Shown: positions 1 through 12,299, counted from the first letter of the stretch. The stretch is 64,000 bases of DNA from Loxodes magnus (GCA_946699065.1 CAMPDV010000277.1:209001-273000); one strand, 5' to 3'. Notes: generated by a model from the letters alone, not told the origin. Numbers and translations are program-made.

Positions 1-1480
1 TAAAAGCTTATTAGCTAATATATACCACTTTGATAATAAAATTAACTATAAAGGATTTAAAATATTAAATTAAAATTGAACTTACAAGAGTTTAGTTAAA
101 TCATATGAAAGAGTAATAAATTCGACTTTCGTTCTCATTAAATTTTTTTTTATATTTCTTTCTTTAATAATCTAATTAATTTTCTTCTTGTGATTTCTCT
201 TTATAAATGAATTTAGAATTTTATTTTATTATTTATTTAAAATTTACTTTTTTACTCTCTCAGCTTAATGTAAGATATCTTCCAAATTGATAAAGGCTTA
301 TCTAAATTATTCTTAGTGAAAATAACTCTAATCCTTTTCTTGGTACATGTCTTCCAGTTTTTAAGTTTCAATGCTTTATTTATCCTAAAATGTAAATGTA
401 TATGTAAATTAAGTGTTAAGGAAGGGACTGTTATCTTAATAGATGCCTACCTGATGTGTGTTAAGTGCACATCATCCCTAATCTTTTCTTCTTGTGTATG
501 TCTTTTTGAGCTTTCCTATCGTCTCGCCTAGACCCATTTCTCGACTTTATACGCGAATATCGCCATCAAGTCCGTCTTCAACTGGCAGAAACCGCCGATC
601 TGCCTAGGTAGCTCCTAAGAGGTGGAGAGATCACTCCAAGGCGGCACCTCGGTCTGAGTTAGTAGGAGGTGTAATTGAGTCCCTTAGTTGGGAAGTCCAA
701 GGATGAATGCACCACAGAGTGCACAAGTCGTTGAGGGAAGGTATTTAAGCCTTTCTGCGTCTTATTTCTCAGCACGTAGGATTGCATCTTCATCGCAAAT
801 CCCTTTAAACCTGCTGAAGGTCCTTTGTGTATCTCAGGTCCCATTTCCACCCTCTTTAATTTCAATTATATTTATCCTAAAATAATTTAATAAATTTTTT
901 GTTCTTCATGTTTTGAAAAAATCTACTAAGCCTATAAATGATGAAATTCAATGAGCCAACTGCAAATGCACTGCACATATATTAAATTATTTGGTATTGA
1001 CAATTATCTTAATTAATAAAATATTTAGTTAAACTTTCTTTATTTCATTAATGATACTTAGTTCTCATTTATTGCTCTTTTATGTTTTAATCTGTTTCAT
1101 TTCCAAAATAAAGTTTTAAGATACTCAAAGCTTTATATTTATCCTTTAAATGATTATTAAAATAATGTGATATATAATAAATTACTAAGGTATATCTACT
1201 AAATCTAAAATATATTGGCTATTTTAAGGATAATATATAAATAAATTGGATATAATAGCCTTAGTGTTTTTCTAGACACTTTGTTCAAGTATTAAAGTGT
1301 AGACATTAATAAATTTCCTTATGATTTTATCAGGCTTGATTTATCAAATAAATGATAATATAAATTTGAAAGGCTAATTCTTTATCATTTATATAATTCT
1401 TAAATTTAACTAGAATCTCCCTATGTAATTACTTATTTAAATATTATTTATATGATCTTATTTCATTCATTCCTGTTTCT
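1..1480 (-). CDS. Unidentified minus-strand coding block, cut by the window edge
   Basis: No family recognised. Three consecutive stretches read as convincing protein on the minus strand under TAA/TAG=Q. Positions 1480-870 are AT-rich, with segments such as NEIRSYKQYLNKQLHREIL. Positions 880-471 are clearly GC-richer, with CDEDAILRAEKQDAERLKYL, a CALC pair followed by a His-rich stretch, and QLKTDLMAIFAYKVEKWVQ. Positions 450-1 carry KLEDMYQEKDQSYFHQEQF. The step between the last two is repaired exactly by removing a 20-nt GT...AG segment (451-470), which would be an intron starting GTGCAC. The step near 875-880 is not explained and could be an intron or a frameshift. The last 450 nt contain no in-frame TGA, as expected of real coding sequence. 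The start is not found and the 3' end lies outside the window. It could be one intron-bearing gene or a decaying one. Confidence 0.35.
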
Positions 1481-1639
1481 GTAAAATTAAAATTATTTTT
1501 AATTTTTCCTCTTTACATTGTAATTAAGTTAAGAACTCTTACTTTTAATTTTTTTTCTTGTTTGTATTTAAAATTTTAAGACAGTAGAGATAAATAAATA
1601 TATATTGATATTCTAAAAAGATTAAATAAAGGTTTGTTC

Positions 1640-2560
1640 ATCTCATGGATTTGCAACCAATTCAGAGTGTAAGTTTTCTCTTCCAGGACAGTACCAGTTT
1701 TATTTATCTAATTTTGGATATAAAGAGTTTCAGCTTATATATAAAATTGAAGGTTACAGATCATTTTATTGAAATATCGCGATTCTTTTCTATCATCGAA
1801 CTAGCTTAATTTTGATCTTGAGCTTCAATCCTGTTTATCTCTTCTCAAAAGACTTTTACCTTTATAAAAATACAGGTATAAATGGTATAAGTACTAATTG
1901 ATTCCATAAAGGCAGTATTCCTCCTTAATCTTTAATGCAATTTATTCTTGAGAAGGAAGTGGAAAGATGTAATAGATGGAGCTTCCTCAATTTCCATTGT
2001 GACCAAAATAAATACATTTAGATATTGAATTAGTGAGAGTCATAACTTCTATTTACTATCAAATTATGACGAATAACCTTAAAATAAATTACAAAAATCA
2101 TTCAGTTTCCTTGTCAATAATTGTCAAGTAACTTTCAAATTTCTTGGTAAAATCTTGAGTAAATATAGTAAGTGATGTATTTTATTGTCTTAATGCAAAA
2201 CTTCCTTCTTGAGCTCATCTAATAAAATTGCATGAGATAAACTGGGAAGTACTCAGGTTCTGAAATTTCTCTTATAATCAGATCTTCTATATTAAATAAG
2301 TTACAGAAGGGGAATGATAAAGGAAGCCAAACCGTAGTCATTTTTTTGGCTATTTTGCTCTTTGGATCGTTTTGCTTGGTGACGTGCCTATTTAATTATT
2401 CCAGAAAAATGCTGTGAAAGGAAGATTGGAGTTTAATCCTTCGCAATATCTTCATTGGATTGCAGAGTTTAAGGTGACTTAGCATAGTCATAGGATTAGA
2501 TGAAGAAGATCAATCCTCAAACATAAATTCTCGTGAGGATATAATGGTTTATACTTATTG
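1640..2560 (-). CDS. Unidentified minus-strand coding-like block upstream of the left-edge gene
   Basis: A single minus-strand frame from about 2560 to 1640 reads as plausible protein, with segments ARHQAKRSKEQNSQKNDYGL, LLDELKKEVLHQDNKIHHLL and EEINRIEAQDQNQASSMIEK. It has many Gln/Lys/Glu helices and a few in-frame TGA. It lies just upstream of, and on the same strand as, the left-edge block, so both may be exons of one gene. Competing frames on both strands also look partly protein-like, so the call is weak. No domain was recognised. Confidence 0.25.
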
Positions 2561-2939
2561 ACTTCCGGAAATCCAAATTTTGAACTTTTGAACCAATTTA
2601 ATTTAAATTATAATCAAATCTTTTGAAAGTTCCTAATTTTAAAAGAAGTCTTTTTCTCTATTGGATTAATTATAATATCCTTTTGGGCGTTTCCTCATTG
2701 ATAGTTAGGATTTGGACACAGTTACTTTGAAATTCTGTTACCACACATCTTGCTTTTTTCTTCCTGCTTAGAAATAAAAAATCCTTTTCTTAAAATTATA
2801 CTTCTTTTTTAAGATCTAAACAACTAAAGAATTTAACTTAATTTAGAAATTTACTTTTAGAGTTCCTTAAAACTGTATTAAAGAGAAAATTTCTTATAGA
2901 GCAAACTTAATTTATATCTGCTTATTATTTTCAATCTTA

Positions 2940-3480
2940 TATATAGATGATAAATGGAAGTATCAATAGGAGCAGTTTAACCAGATTATCTCTTAAGTTC
3001 AAAGGATAAAAAATTTGAGTCAGCAAATTGAAAGCATCTTAAAAAGTCAGAGAAGCTAGCAGATTCCATTAGAATAGGTAAATTCCGATAGGATGGAGAT
3101 TGAGAAGAATCCTTAGCAAGCAAAAATAATTGAATTAAAACTCAAGATTTAGAAATTATGCTACTACTGTAAAAGTAAATGACACCTTTGGAAGAATTGT
3201 AAAGAATTTAGAAAAGTCAAGAAGAAATCTTAAAAGAAATAATTATAATAATAAATAAGTAAAAAGAAAAAAGAAAAACTAGATCTGATGCAACCAAAAA
3301 TGGTCAGTTTACATATTTAAGAAAACCTCTGAACAAAAACAGAAGAATATTTTTGAATTAATAAAGGAAGAAGAAAGAGAATTAGGAATACAAGACTCAT
3401 AAGTGCAAGAACTCGTTAAAAATCTAGATTTAAACTCCAAAACTTTCATTAAGTGGTGATTGGTTAGATACCATAGACAC
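2940..3480 (+). pseudogene. Gag-like protein remnant with a CCHC zinc knuckle
   Basis: Reading from about 2948 gives a Gln-rich coiled-coil-like stretch. At 3159-3200 it reaches a perfect CX2CX4HX4C knuckle (CYYCKSKWHLWKNC), in which the Trp before His is encoded by TGA. A basic Lys/Gln tail follows. The best protein then lies in a different frame (about 3300-3465, segments FELIKEEERELG and VQELVKNLDLNS) and ends at a TGA near 3468. The frame change suggests decay or an unseen intron. Nucleocapsid-type knuckles of this spacing belong to retroelement Gag/ORF1 proteins. No reverse transcriptase was seen nearby. Two further, independently inserted Gag-type copies occur at 10.9-11.8 and 54.3-55.1 kb. 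Confidence 0.5.
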
Positions 3481-4264
3481 TTTTGATATTAATATTTATA
3501 GATGATAAATATAGGATTAAGCTGATGTTGAAAGAAAGTAGCTTTCGAAATATGAACTTAAATATATTTAATGAATTTCTTAGATTTTAAACATGCAATC
3601 ATTAATTTCATTATAATATAGATATTCTTCAACTATTCAACCTAGAAGCAAAGTTATTTAGCTTTACTTATTCAAACTAATTTACTCTTTTTAATTTATG
3701 AATGATAATGCAACTATAATTGGCAAGCAGATTTAAACTTAAATAAAAAGTTAGTAAGGAAGATTTGCAAAATAATTGAGTCCAGGTATTGATTATAAAG
3801 GGAGAAGATATAACCATATTATCTAATTAAATTAACTTTCACTATTTTAGATATAATTTTGCGTTCATAAAGTAGAATTAAATTATTAGATATAATAATC
3901 ATCTTAACATCATTTTAGCTTAAGCTAGAAAAATTAAATCCAATATTAATTTAGCAGCTATTTTAAAATTAAATTCCTAACTTTGCAAATCATTTAACTA
4001 AAAATATTTTCTCCTTTAATTTATGCGTAAATTTTAAGTTGATCTTTAGATATGAAAATAATACTTAATACTAGATATGATCATATAGGATTATAATAAA
4101 TAGAATGAGACTTTTAGCTAAAGTAAAGGTATTCTAACTAAATAAATCGTAAGCATATTTTAATTTATCTATTAAAGTTACCTTGACGAAATTAAAGCTT
4201 TGAAGAATAATTTAATTTTAACCTTTAAAACTTAATTTCTATCTTTATTTAAATCCTTTAAAAA
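3481..4264. other. AT-rich interval upstream of gene A
   Basis: No coding frame or RNA gene that I can support. It presumably contains the promoter of gene A, but no motif is identifiable. Confidence 0.4.
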
Positions 4265-7200
4265 ATGCCAATAGCCTTTTGATCAATGATTATGATCATT
4301 TTAGCCTTAGTAAAAGCATAGGAATTCTTTGATATTTTAAATCCTAATGTTCCAACTTTTATTTCTCCTGCGAGTCTAACTAAGCGATAAAATTTCTCAT
4401 AATATGGTTACAACCCTTCTAAGTAATCTTAATTTAGTGTTTCTTCTTGATTGAAATTTGACAAGAATGCATAAGACAAGGAGTTTGGATTTTTTTTTAC
4501 TGGTTATATCAATTACAGAAATTACTTAGAATTTTCTATAGGTCAGTATGGCAAGGAAAATAAAACTTTATATTCTATATAATAGTGAAAAAGTGGTATA
4601 TTGGAGTACTTCTTTTTAGAAACAAATCTAATTAGTGATATTTGAGTCTTTATAGGTATCTCAATAAACTAAAACGGACAAATAAGCTATTTTTTAACTC
4701 ATTCATAGTTAGATAACTCCATCATTTCTTAAAATTTTAACTTTAGTAGTATGATAGTTTTTGATAGATCCTCTATAATTTATTAAGGAAGTAGCAACTA
4801 ATTATGAAATTACAGAGGCTATGTTTACTCTCTAAGATACTATAAAAATCAATCTTTATCAAACTAAAATTGGTTAACTATTTTTAATAAACCTTATCAA
4901 GGATTTACTTCTTTACCATCTATATAATGCAATGCTAATTGCTCCAAATGTAATGGAATCAATGCTAATAATTGTTTATAATGCTACTAAGGCTGATCAC
5001 TTGTAAATGACTCTTGCATTTGCACATTAAAAATTGCTAAAGAAAATGTTTGCAACTAAACTTGTCCCATAACTTAACAAGATAATGATTAGGATAATTA
5101 CTGTGACTTTTGTAATGCTACTTTAACTAATTGTGAAGAGTGTAATTAACTGGGAAATAAATGTGCTAAATGCTAAAATTAATTCTATATACTCAATGAT
5201 TAATGCTTCCCTTGCTTAGATTATGACTAATTTTGTATTAATTGTAACAACTCTACCTGCATATCTTGCTGGAACGGTAAAAAGTTTTCAGATAAGCAAT
5301 GTCTAGATTAATGTTAAAGTAATGAATAAGACTCTAATAAAGATGGAATATGCTAACCCTGTTAGGAATAGTGAAGCAACTGTTAGAACTGTAGTGATAT
5401 GAATTGCTTAGAATGTGAATAAGGATATTATCTTTAGGAATAATAATGCAAATAATGTTCTAATTCAATAAAGAATTGTACATGATGTTCTTAAGATGGT
5501 ATTAATTGCTATTAATGTGAGAATACTTATGATTTAAAATTAACAAATAACAATTGCTAACTTTAATGTGACTAATATGAGCAAGATTATGATTAAGATG
5601 GAATTTGCTAATCTTGTGGAGAAGAAATAAAAGACTGTAAAGAATGTGATTAAAATGTAAGAAATTGTACTTAGTGCATATAAGAAGATTTCTATTTTTC
5701 CTAAGAAAAGATAGAATGCATAACTTGTGATAGTAAAATAAAAAACTGTAAAAAATGTGATATAAATGGAGAATTTTGTAAAGAATGCATAGAATCTTTT
5801 ATTCTGTTTGATAATAGTTGTATTGAAGTATGTCCAAATAAAACTTATTATGTTTATAATTTTACTTGTAATAAATGCTATTAAAAGATATAGAACTGCC
5901 ACTAATGTACTAATAGCGGAGAAAAGTGTCTTAAATGTAAAGAGCCCTTTTTGCTTTTTGAAGATAAATGTGTAGATAAATGTCCTAACTAAACTTATTA
6001 TGTAAGTAATTTTACTTGTAATAAATGCTATTAAAAGATATAGAACTGTGATTAATGTTCTAATAATGGAGAAAATTGTTTGAAATGCTCTGAAAATTTT
6101 ATGATTTCCTTTTTAAACGATACTTTTTAATGTGTAAGTAAATGTGAAGAAACTTAATTTTAAATAAATCAAACATGCTTAGATTGTTTAACGATCTATT
6201 CTTGTCTTGATTGCTTTAATAACCTTACAAATAAATATTGTTCTTAATGTCCTTAAAATATTTTACTCCTATAGAAGTTTTAGCAATAATGTATTTAGGG
6301 TTACTAAAATGATTCTAGTAGCAATCAAACTAATATTAATTAAGACTAGCAAAACGTACTTAATGTTTCTGACCTTACAAAATCAATTACTGATGTCACA
6401 GGATAATTTACTATGTATTATCAAGTAATAAGTATTACTCTCATTTGTTTTTCTTCTATTAGCTCTTTTATTTAGTAAAGTCATTTATAAGGATTTTGAT
6501 ATGTAGCTTTTATCACTTAAATGATTATGTTGAACGCATATATTAATGTTCCTAGACCTGATAACCTTAATAACTACTACTTCTCTAACTTTAAATTCAA
6601 AATTCCTTTTGGACTTAATGTTGACTTATTTGAGATAGACTGATAAATAATGCTTATTAACTATGATATATGAAAATAACTTAATTATAGAAGCTACATG
6701 CTCTTAGCTAATACAATCAATTCTTTAGTAATTCTTTCTCTTGTTTATCTTATGACTTTAATTTCTTGTTTAGGTAGTAAAATATTTTAAAATGTAGGTT
6801 TTTTTTAGAAGCTTAAAAAGTATTTTCATTATAGAGGTTTGATAAACTTCTATTTATCTTATAACTTAAGCTTAAATTTTGCTATTTTCATATAGATTTA
6901 TTACTTAGACTTTAGTGATATTTTTGAAACTATAAACTTGCTATTTACTTTTATTAGTATGGTAACTATTTAATTTATAGGGCATTCAAGTTATTATCAT
7001 CTTTGCTACTTTTAAGATAGTTCTTTCATTTTCTAACAGTTAACTACATAAGTCCAATAACTAATTATTGATTTAATAAAGCTATGATGTCTTTTTCTAA
7101 GGCTTTAAGCCAGATAAAGTAGCTATCTATTATCCTTTGCTTCTAATAAGAAGATTCATTATGGCAGCAGAACTGATAGTATTGGCAGACTATGCTAAAG

Positions 7201-7826
7201 CATAAATAGTAATAACTTCTTTACTATGTGTCTTATGAATTTTATTCTTAGTAATATATAAACCTTATGAAAGTAGAAAGTATAACTACTTTGAATGTTT
7301 AATTGAAGCTTTCTTAGCCCTCCTTTATATGTCAAACTTCTATTTTAATGGCTTACAATCTAGTAGATAGCTAAAATAAGTAGATGATGACTAAGCTATT
7401 TTATTAGGATCTTTAGTTATTTACTTTTCAAGTGGATTTATATTTATTATTTCTATGATAGCTTTGATAGTAAATATAAGAAACTTTCTTAAGTAAAGAA
7501 GATCTTTAAAGAAAGTATAAAGTATTAGATAAACCAACTAAACAAGATAGAATATAACTTAAGATATCTAAGACAATGAATTGCACATAACGTAGAATTA
7601 ATCTCATTTATAAATAAATAGAGAAAAAGAGAAAATAAAATATAAAAATAGAAGTAAAAAAGAAAGAAAGGAAATTAGAATAAAGGAGGAGTGAAAGGAA
7701 GACAAAAATAAAATAGAAAATGTGAAGGGTGAAAATGAAAATGAACTAGACTATAGTGAATTTCTAAGGTGTTTGCAAAAGAAGCCATAAGATTTTAAAT
7801 CAAAAGAAACTGTAGAGAAACACTGA
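4265..7826 (+). CDS. Gene A: Cys-rich repeat multi-pass membrane protein, intact
   Basis: Predicted 1180 aa from exons 4265-6961 and 6981-7826; the 19-nt intron restores frame. The start ATG opens a signal peptide (MPIAFWSMIMIILALVKA). Residues about 19-220 form a globular Trp/Tyr-rich extracellular domain, possibly lectin/LamG-like (inference). Residues about 222-660 are CX2C-dense units of the growth-factor-receptor/furin-like type common in ciliate surface proteins, with almost all Gln as TAA/TAG. Residues from about 710 hold several membrane segments, including a KPYE...N..E stretch reminiscent of TRP-like/Flc families (inference only). A charged cytosolic tail ends at TGA 7824-7826. TGA also encodes internal Trp, the last 44 codons before the stop. 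Paralogues are E (intact), D and B (broken) and, more distantly, C. Ligand and function are unknown; a surface receptor or channel-like role is a guess. Confidence 0.85.
6962..6980 (+). other. 19-nt intron of gene A
   Basis: GTAACT...TTATAG, 19 nt, lies between ATG and GGC codons inside a membrane segment. Removing it moves the reading from frame 2 to frame 0, where the family's conserved membrane region continues to the TGA. Gene E has a 20-nt intron and pseudogene D an identical 19-nt one at the same codon. Confidence 0.85.
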
Positions 7827-8084
7827 AAGAACGATTTAGATTTAAAAAAGAAGATTATTATTTTTTAAATTTTCTTATTTAAATTAAAAATTATCTAATT
7901 TAGATAGCTTTACATAAATTTATGATTATATTATATCTAAAAATTGTATAATCTTGCTTAATTTTAGAAATGTATAGTAATCTTAAAAATGAAGGCTTTA
8001 AAAAACTAAGAAATAAATGTTTATTAGATTTATTTTAAATTATATTTAAAAGGAAGAACTATTTTCTTAAATTTCGTTTAAAAT
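7827..8084. other. Intergenic gap between gene A and fragment B
   Basis: AT-rich. Most of it (to about 8045) is recognisably similar to the sequence after pseudogene D (to about 37215), so the A/D duplication includes about 200 bp of 3' flank. No gene seen. Confidence 0.5.
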
Positions 8085-8934
8085 TCTTTTCTTAATCATT
8101 GAGTAAATAGAATTAGTCATCATTATCTTGTTAAGTTATGGGACAAGTTTAGTTGCAATAATTTTCTTTAGTAATTTTTAATTTGCAAATGCAAGAGTTA
8201 TTTACAAATTATTAGTCTTAGTTGCATTGTAAGTAATTGGTCGAATTAGTTCAATAGCATTAAAAATATTAGCATTGCATTTTAGAGAAGGCAAAGAAGT
8301 AAATCCTTGATAAGGTTGATTTAGAATAGTCAACTAATCTTAAGTGGATTTAAAAATATCTTAATAACATCTTAAAGAGTAAACATATCCCCTAAAATTA
8401 TATTTTTTATCAAAGCTTCCTTAATAAATTAAAGATGCTAAGCTAAATATTATTAAGCTACTAAAGTTTTAAACTTAATATATTATCTAATTTTATAACT
8501 AGGAATGAGTCATAGAAAAGCTTATTTATCCGCTTTATTTTTAGGAGACACTTTTAAATACTCAAATATCACTAATCTGAGTGGATTTATAAGTCAACAT
8601 CTCACTAACTTTATTCTTCCACGTTTATATTCTGAATAAATTTACTTTTTCAGTATTATCCTAGATTATAGAAAGCTCATAGTAATTATTGGAGTTAATA
8701 AAAGCATTAAAAAATATTCCTAAACTTACATTTTATTCAAACTTCAACCAAGAGGAAATAATAATTAACTTTGATTTGAAGGGTCGTAACCATATTATGA
8801 AATTTTTTTATTTTTAGATGCATCACTAGGAGAAATAAAAGTTGGGCTATTATTAGGATTTAAAATATCAAAGAAATTTAATGTTTTCACTTAGGTAAAA
8901 ATATCAATAGCAACGTTCCAAAGTTTCCCGACAT
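8085..8934 (-). pseudogene. Fragment B: broken 5' part of an A/E-like Cys-rich gene
   Basis: The start ATG (8934, minus) and the following sequence match the 5' part of gene E: signal peptide, N-terminal domain and first CX2C units. A one-base deletion within the signal-peptide region shifts frame. An internal deletion of Cys-rich sequence follows, and homology stops near 8085 after the motif equivalent to QFYILND. The N-terminal domain is still readable, but the gene cannot give a full protein. It lies only about 260 bp downstream of gene A, in the opposite orientation, and forms one end of segmental duplication copy 1. Confidence 0.8.
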
Positions 8935-10300
8935 TTCTCAACAAATTTAAGTTAAGGATATAATTTTTAAATTTAAAGCTATAAATAAAATTCGTTATAG
9001 CCTCTTTCAATTATTATAAGCTTTCTCTATTTCATAATTACAAGACCTAAAAGTTTATATAGTTGTATCTCAATTATTGTATATTAAGACTCAGTATAAA
9101 ATGAAGGGTCTTGAATAATATCAAGTAGCTCATAATTCTATCTGCATATGTCTAGATATAAAGTTATAATTTTATTAAATATAATGAAAGAATCTCTATT
9201 CTGCTAATGCTAAAGGATAAATCCTTTATTCTACTCATTTTAGATTTTCTCAAGCTATATAACTTTTTATAAAATACTGCTACTAAGCAATGAATAAGGG
9301 AATTATTCTTTCCATATGAAGTCATAAGAGATACCAAGAAGTAATGAAGATTACTTTTTGTGATTGATTTCAACTTTACAAAGGCTAAGCAATGATTCTT
9401 AAACTTAGCCTATTTAATTGATTTAGTGACTATATATTCCCTTTAATAGTAGCTTTATTTTAATATTGTTAGAGTATGCAGCTTTAGTACCAATTTAGTT
9501 TAGCTTTTATTTTGCTTAACCTAAAATTATAATTGAAAATCCAATTTTTTCCTTCTTAAATTAGTTCCTTGATAAAGTTGAATGCTAAAAGTAAAGTTAA
9601 TAATAAAGAAGAGATTTGGAATATTTTCAGGTCAGTTTGCTGTTGAAAGGTTTTAGTAAAAGGATTTATAAATTAATTCTTACTAAATAGTTTAAAGATC
9701 TAAAAAAATCACTAAGATCTGAATAAGTCCATAACTAAAAGATATTATAATTCAGCTTTTGCATTGATAAAGCTAACATTTGCTGATAAACTTGAGGCTT
9801 GTAAGCGCTAATATATTATTCTTTTAGAAGACTTTTTTTGGAACAAAAAAAAAATTTTTGAATTTTGAACATTTAAATTAAGAAAATTGTATAGGAACTA
9901 CGATCTAATAGAAATTCTTTTTGATTTTAGAAGACTTACACTTATTTTGATTCCAAAAAATTCGAAAGAAAAATAGAGTCGAATTTAGGAATTTCCAATT
10001 TCTAAAATTTTCAGTTTTTTCGAAGTGATAAAAATAGAAAAAAACTAAATAAAGAATAAAATTTAGCATGCAGGCTGTATTCATTAAAATTAATTAATTG
10101 ATTCGTGATATATGATTTATTATACAAACTAAATTGATAACTTTAATTTAGACATTAGTAAGAGAGAATCTTATTAATTATATAAAAAGAAAGGCATAAG
10201 AATCATTCCTTCAATTTTTTGATTCTATTTTAATATTAAATCTCATAAACATCAACTCAACAGATTTAAGTTGCTAATATAATTCTTTAATGCATAAAAA
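8935..10300 (-). pseudogene. Decayed coding sequence upstream of fragment B
   Basis: This interval is the counterpart of 50451-51800. Around 9150-9800 (minus) the two copies share degraded coding-like sequence, for example FPYS...QLE..QNEQ, and a region around EGKNW. No family recognised. The copy-2 version is better preserved. Confidence 0.3.
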
Positions 10301-10427
10301 AGTTTTAAAAAAGTAAACACTTTTGTATATTTATATCTTTAGATTTAGATATAAGTTTCGCATTCAAATTAGTTTGTTTTAATTTAGATTATTATAGCTA
10401 TGTTAACTATTTTATTATATCTAACTT

Positions 10428-10773
10428 AATTTAATAATTAATTAATTAATTTCAACTAAAAAAGCTTTTGGACAGGAAACTCCTTTCCGATTGCACGACC
10501 CAACGCTCTCTTTTTATGGAATAAAGGGGATATCCTGTTGTGCTCCAAGCACAGCTGCTAGGGAGCTCCATCGCTATGAGCAGCCAGGCTTCAAGCCCCT
10601 ACCAAGAGCGGATAATCTCAAAGACAGCGTTCCCTTCAGAAAATGATTCCGACCAGGGACTTTCTCAACAACAGGAAAGGAACTTGTTCCTAGCCATAAA
10701 ACCAGAAAGTGTGGTCACGAAGGTCATTTTCAGTTCTCACTATCTTTTCAATTATTAAAATTTAATAATTAAT
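10428..10773. mobile_element. GC-richer insertion flanked by 15-bp direct repeats
   Basis: About 316 bp of markedly GC-richer sequence (10443-10758) lies between two copies of AATTTAATAATTAAT (10428-10442 and 10759-10773) and is absent from the paralogous site near 51870. The plus strand reads as plausible protein without TGA (segments MSSQASSPYQERIISKTAFP and QQQERNLFLAIKPESVVTKV); the minus reading is less convincing. No domain recognised. The direct repeats are AT-rich, so a chance match is possible. Confidence 0.5.
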
Positions 10774-10896
10774 ATAATTATAAATTTAGCTTTGAAAGGA
10801 TTGTTGTCTATATCAAACATTTTATTATGATAGTTCCCTTTACTTAATTATCTTCTTTCTCAGATATTACCTTTATTTAACTAATTCTGTTCTCAT

Positions 10897-11786
10897 AGAA
10901 ATATATTTATTTAATTTATTTAATATTTTTTAACAGCGGAATCATATCCACCGTTCAAATAATGGGCCTAAAAGTTTAGTCCTTCTCTATCAATGGTCTT
11001 GAGTTTATCTTCCTTGCATTTCCTGCCCCATAGCTGATTACATTACAGTAATTCTACGCTTGAAAATTCTCCCTTCTCGATCACATCATAACCACTGAGC
11101 TATTTGTATCTCTCTAAGTCAGTATTATCTTTTAAATTATTGAAATTATCTACACTTTTTTTGTAGATGATAACTAGTTTTACAAAAGAACATCGCTTTT
11201 TTAGGTTTTCAGTTCTATTATTATGTTACTATCGTCCTTTAGTAAATCTTTTCATTTTCAATGTCCATTCTATTTTGTTAGGAAATCAGCCGACTCTATT
11301 GGCTTTATTGGCTCTATATTATGTTTTCAAGGAATTAATTTTAGTCTTAAATCTTCTTTACTTAGGAGTTTGTCTGACTAAGTTGATTTTTTTTAATAAT
11401 TTCAGAGAGTAGTGAGTTCTCTTTCCTAATTGGCCATTCTAAGGTCTAGAGTATCCTAAAGCCCGTGCTAAACCTGCTCAGTCAGCTTTTCATTTTCCTT
11501 TCGTAATTTTCTAACCTCTTCCTGGAGGTTTAACACCACCTTGATGAGCTAATCCATGCTCATCTGACCAGTAGGGTTAAATTCGGAGACTCCTGATGTA
11601 GAATAGATTTGACCTACTTCCTCGGTTTCTCTTCCGAGGCGGGAGTTGTCGCAGTATGGGTGGTTTTTGAAGGTTTATTTGTTTCCTTACACTATTATTA
11701 GGCGCCAGCCTTCTAGTTCCTTGGAGCTGGAAAGAATCCCTTTCGGAGGTTTGACAATTTTTTTAACCCTCAAAGAAATATATTTA
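10897..11786 (-). mobile_element. Gag-type retroelement insertion, 13-bp target-site duplication
   Basis: The insert 10910-11773 is bounded by AGAAATATATTTA at 10897-10909 and 11774-11786 and is missing from duplication copy 2. Read on the minus strand it begins with TTGAGGGTT, codes for a Gag-like protein and ends in an A-rich tail next to the target-site duplication. That pattern points to target-primed reverse transcription (non-LTR type), an inference from structure. Its base composition is much GC-richer than the host sequence at the 5' end. Confidence 0.75.
10918..11765 (-). pseudogene. Gag-like ORF with frameshifted CCHC knuckle (inside insertion)
   Basis: The first part, about 11755-11410 minus, is clean coding: GRETEEVGQIYSTSGVSEF, then a strong coiled coil (LNLQEEVRKLRKENEKLTEQ). 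Frame then changes to a Gln-rich region (about 11400-11200). The zinc knuckle at 11192-11152 aligns with the one at 54581-54540 but lacks one base after the first Cys, breaking CX2CX4HX4C. A third frame gives a plausible C-terminus (LNFQAHYLNGGYDSAVKK). At least two frame disruptions make it a dead copy. It is related to the ORFs at 2.9-3.5 and 54.5-55.1 kb. Confidence 0.65.
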
Positions 11787-12299
11787 GAAAAAAATTAAAA
11801 AACTATAAAACTTTAAGCGTTTGAAAATTTGCATTTAGCATCTTAATAAAGTAGCTTTGCTATAGAAAGACTTTAACTAATAATATTTCATATAGAAATA
11901 AAAGAATATCAATGCATAATTTGCCGCAAATATAAAAGCAAAAGTTCTATGATAAATTTTATAGAAATGATAATTTTAAGATTGTGCCTTATAGTTTTAT
12001 TAGATAGTTAATTTTAAATTATAAAAATAATAATCTCTTTCTCTTAAATGAATAAGATAGTTAATGCTATTATAATCCTTTTATAATAAACTTTTATTAT
12101 TTTTTATTTTTATATTTTTCGCTTAAACCCTAATTTTTGCCTTCTATGAACCTTTCTAAGACAATTTTACCTTTATTTATCAATCAAAAGTTATATAGAG
12201 ATTTTATTTAATTGATTTTTCTTGAATCAAAAACTTAGATCATTAAATTTCTTTATGTGCTTTTAGTAAGAAAAAGACTAAAATAAGTATGTAGATTCT

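Noticed and set aside
530..890. Possible structural RNA (GC-rich island in AT-rich DNA)
   Set aside because: I compared it by eye with 5S rRNA, SRP RNA, RNase P and U-snRNA landmarks and found none; a minus-strand protein reading explains it better.
5540..5902. 120-aa hydrophobic ORF on the minus strand under the standard code
   Set aside because: It is the antisense of gene A's Cys-rich repeats; the plus-strand reading has regular CX2C units and clear paralogues.
10443..10758. Possible non-coding RNA gene
   Set aside because: No tRNA-like boxes or known RNA motifs were seen, and the plus strand reads as protein without TGA; kept only as an insertion.
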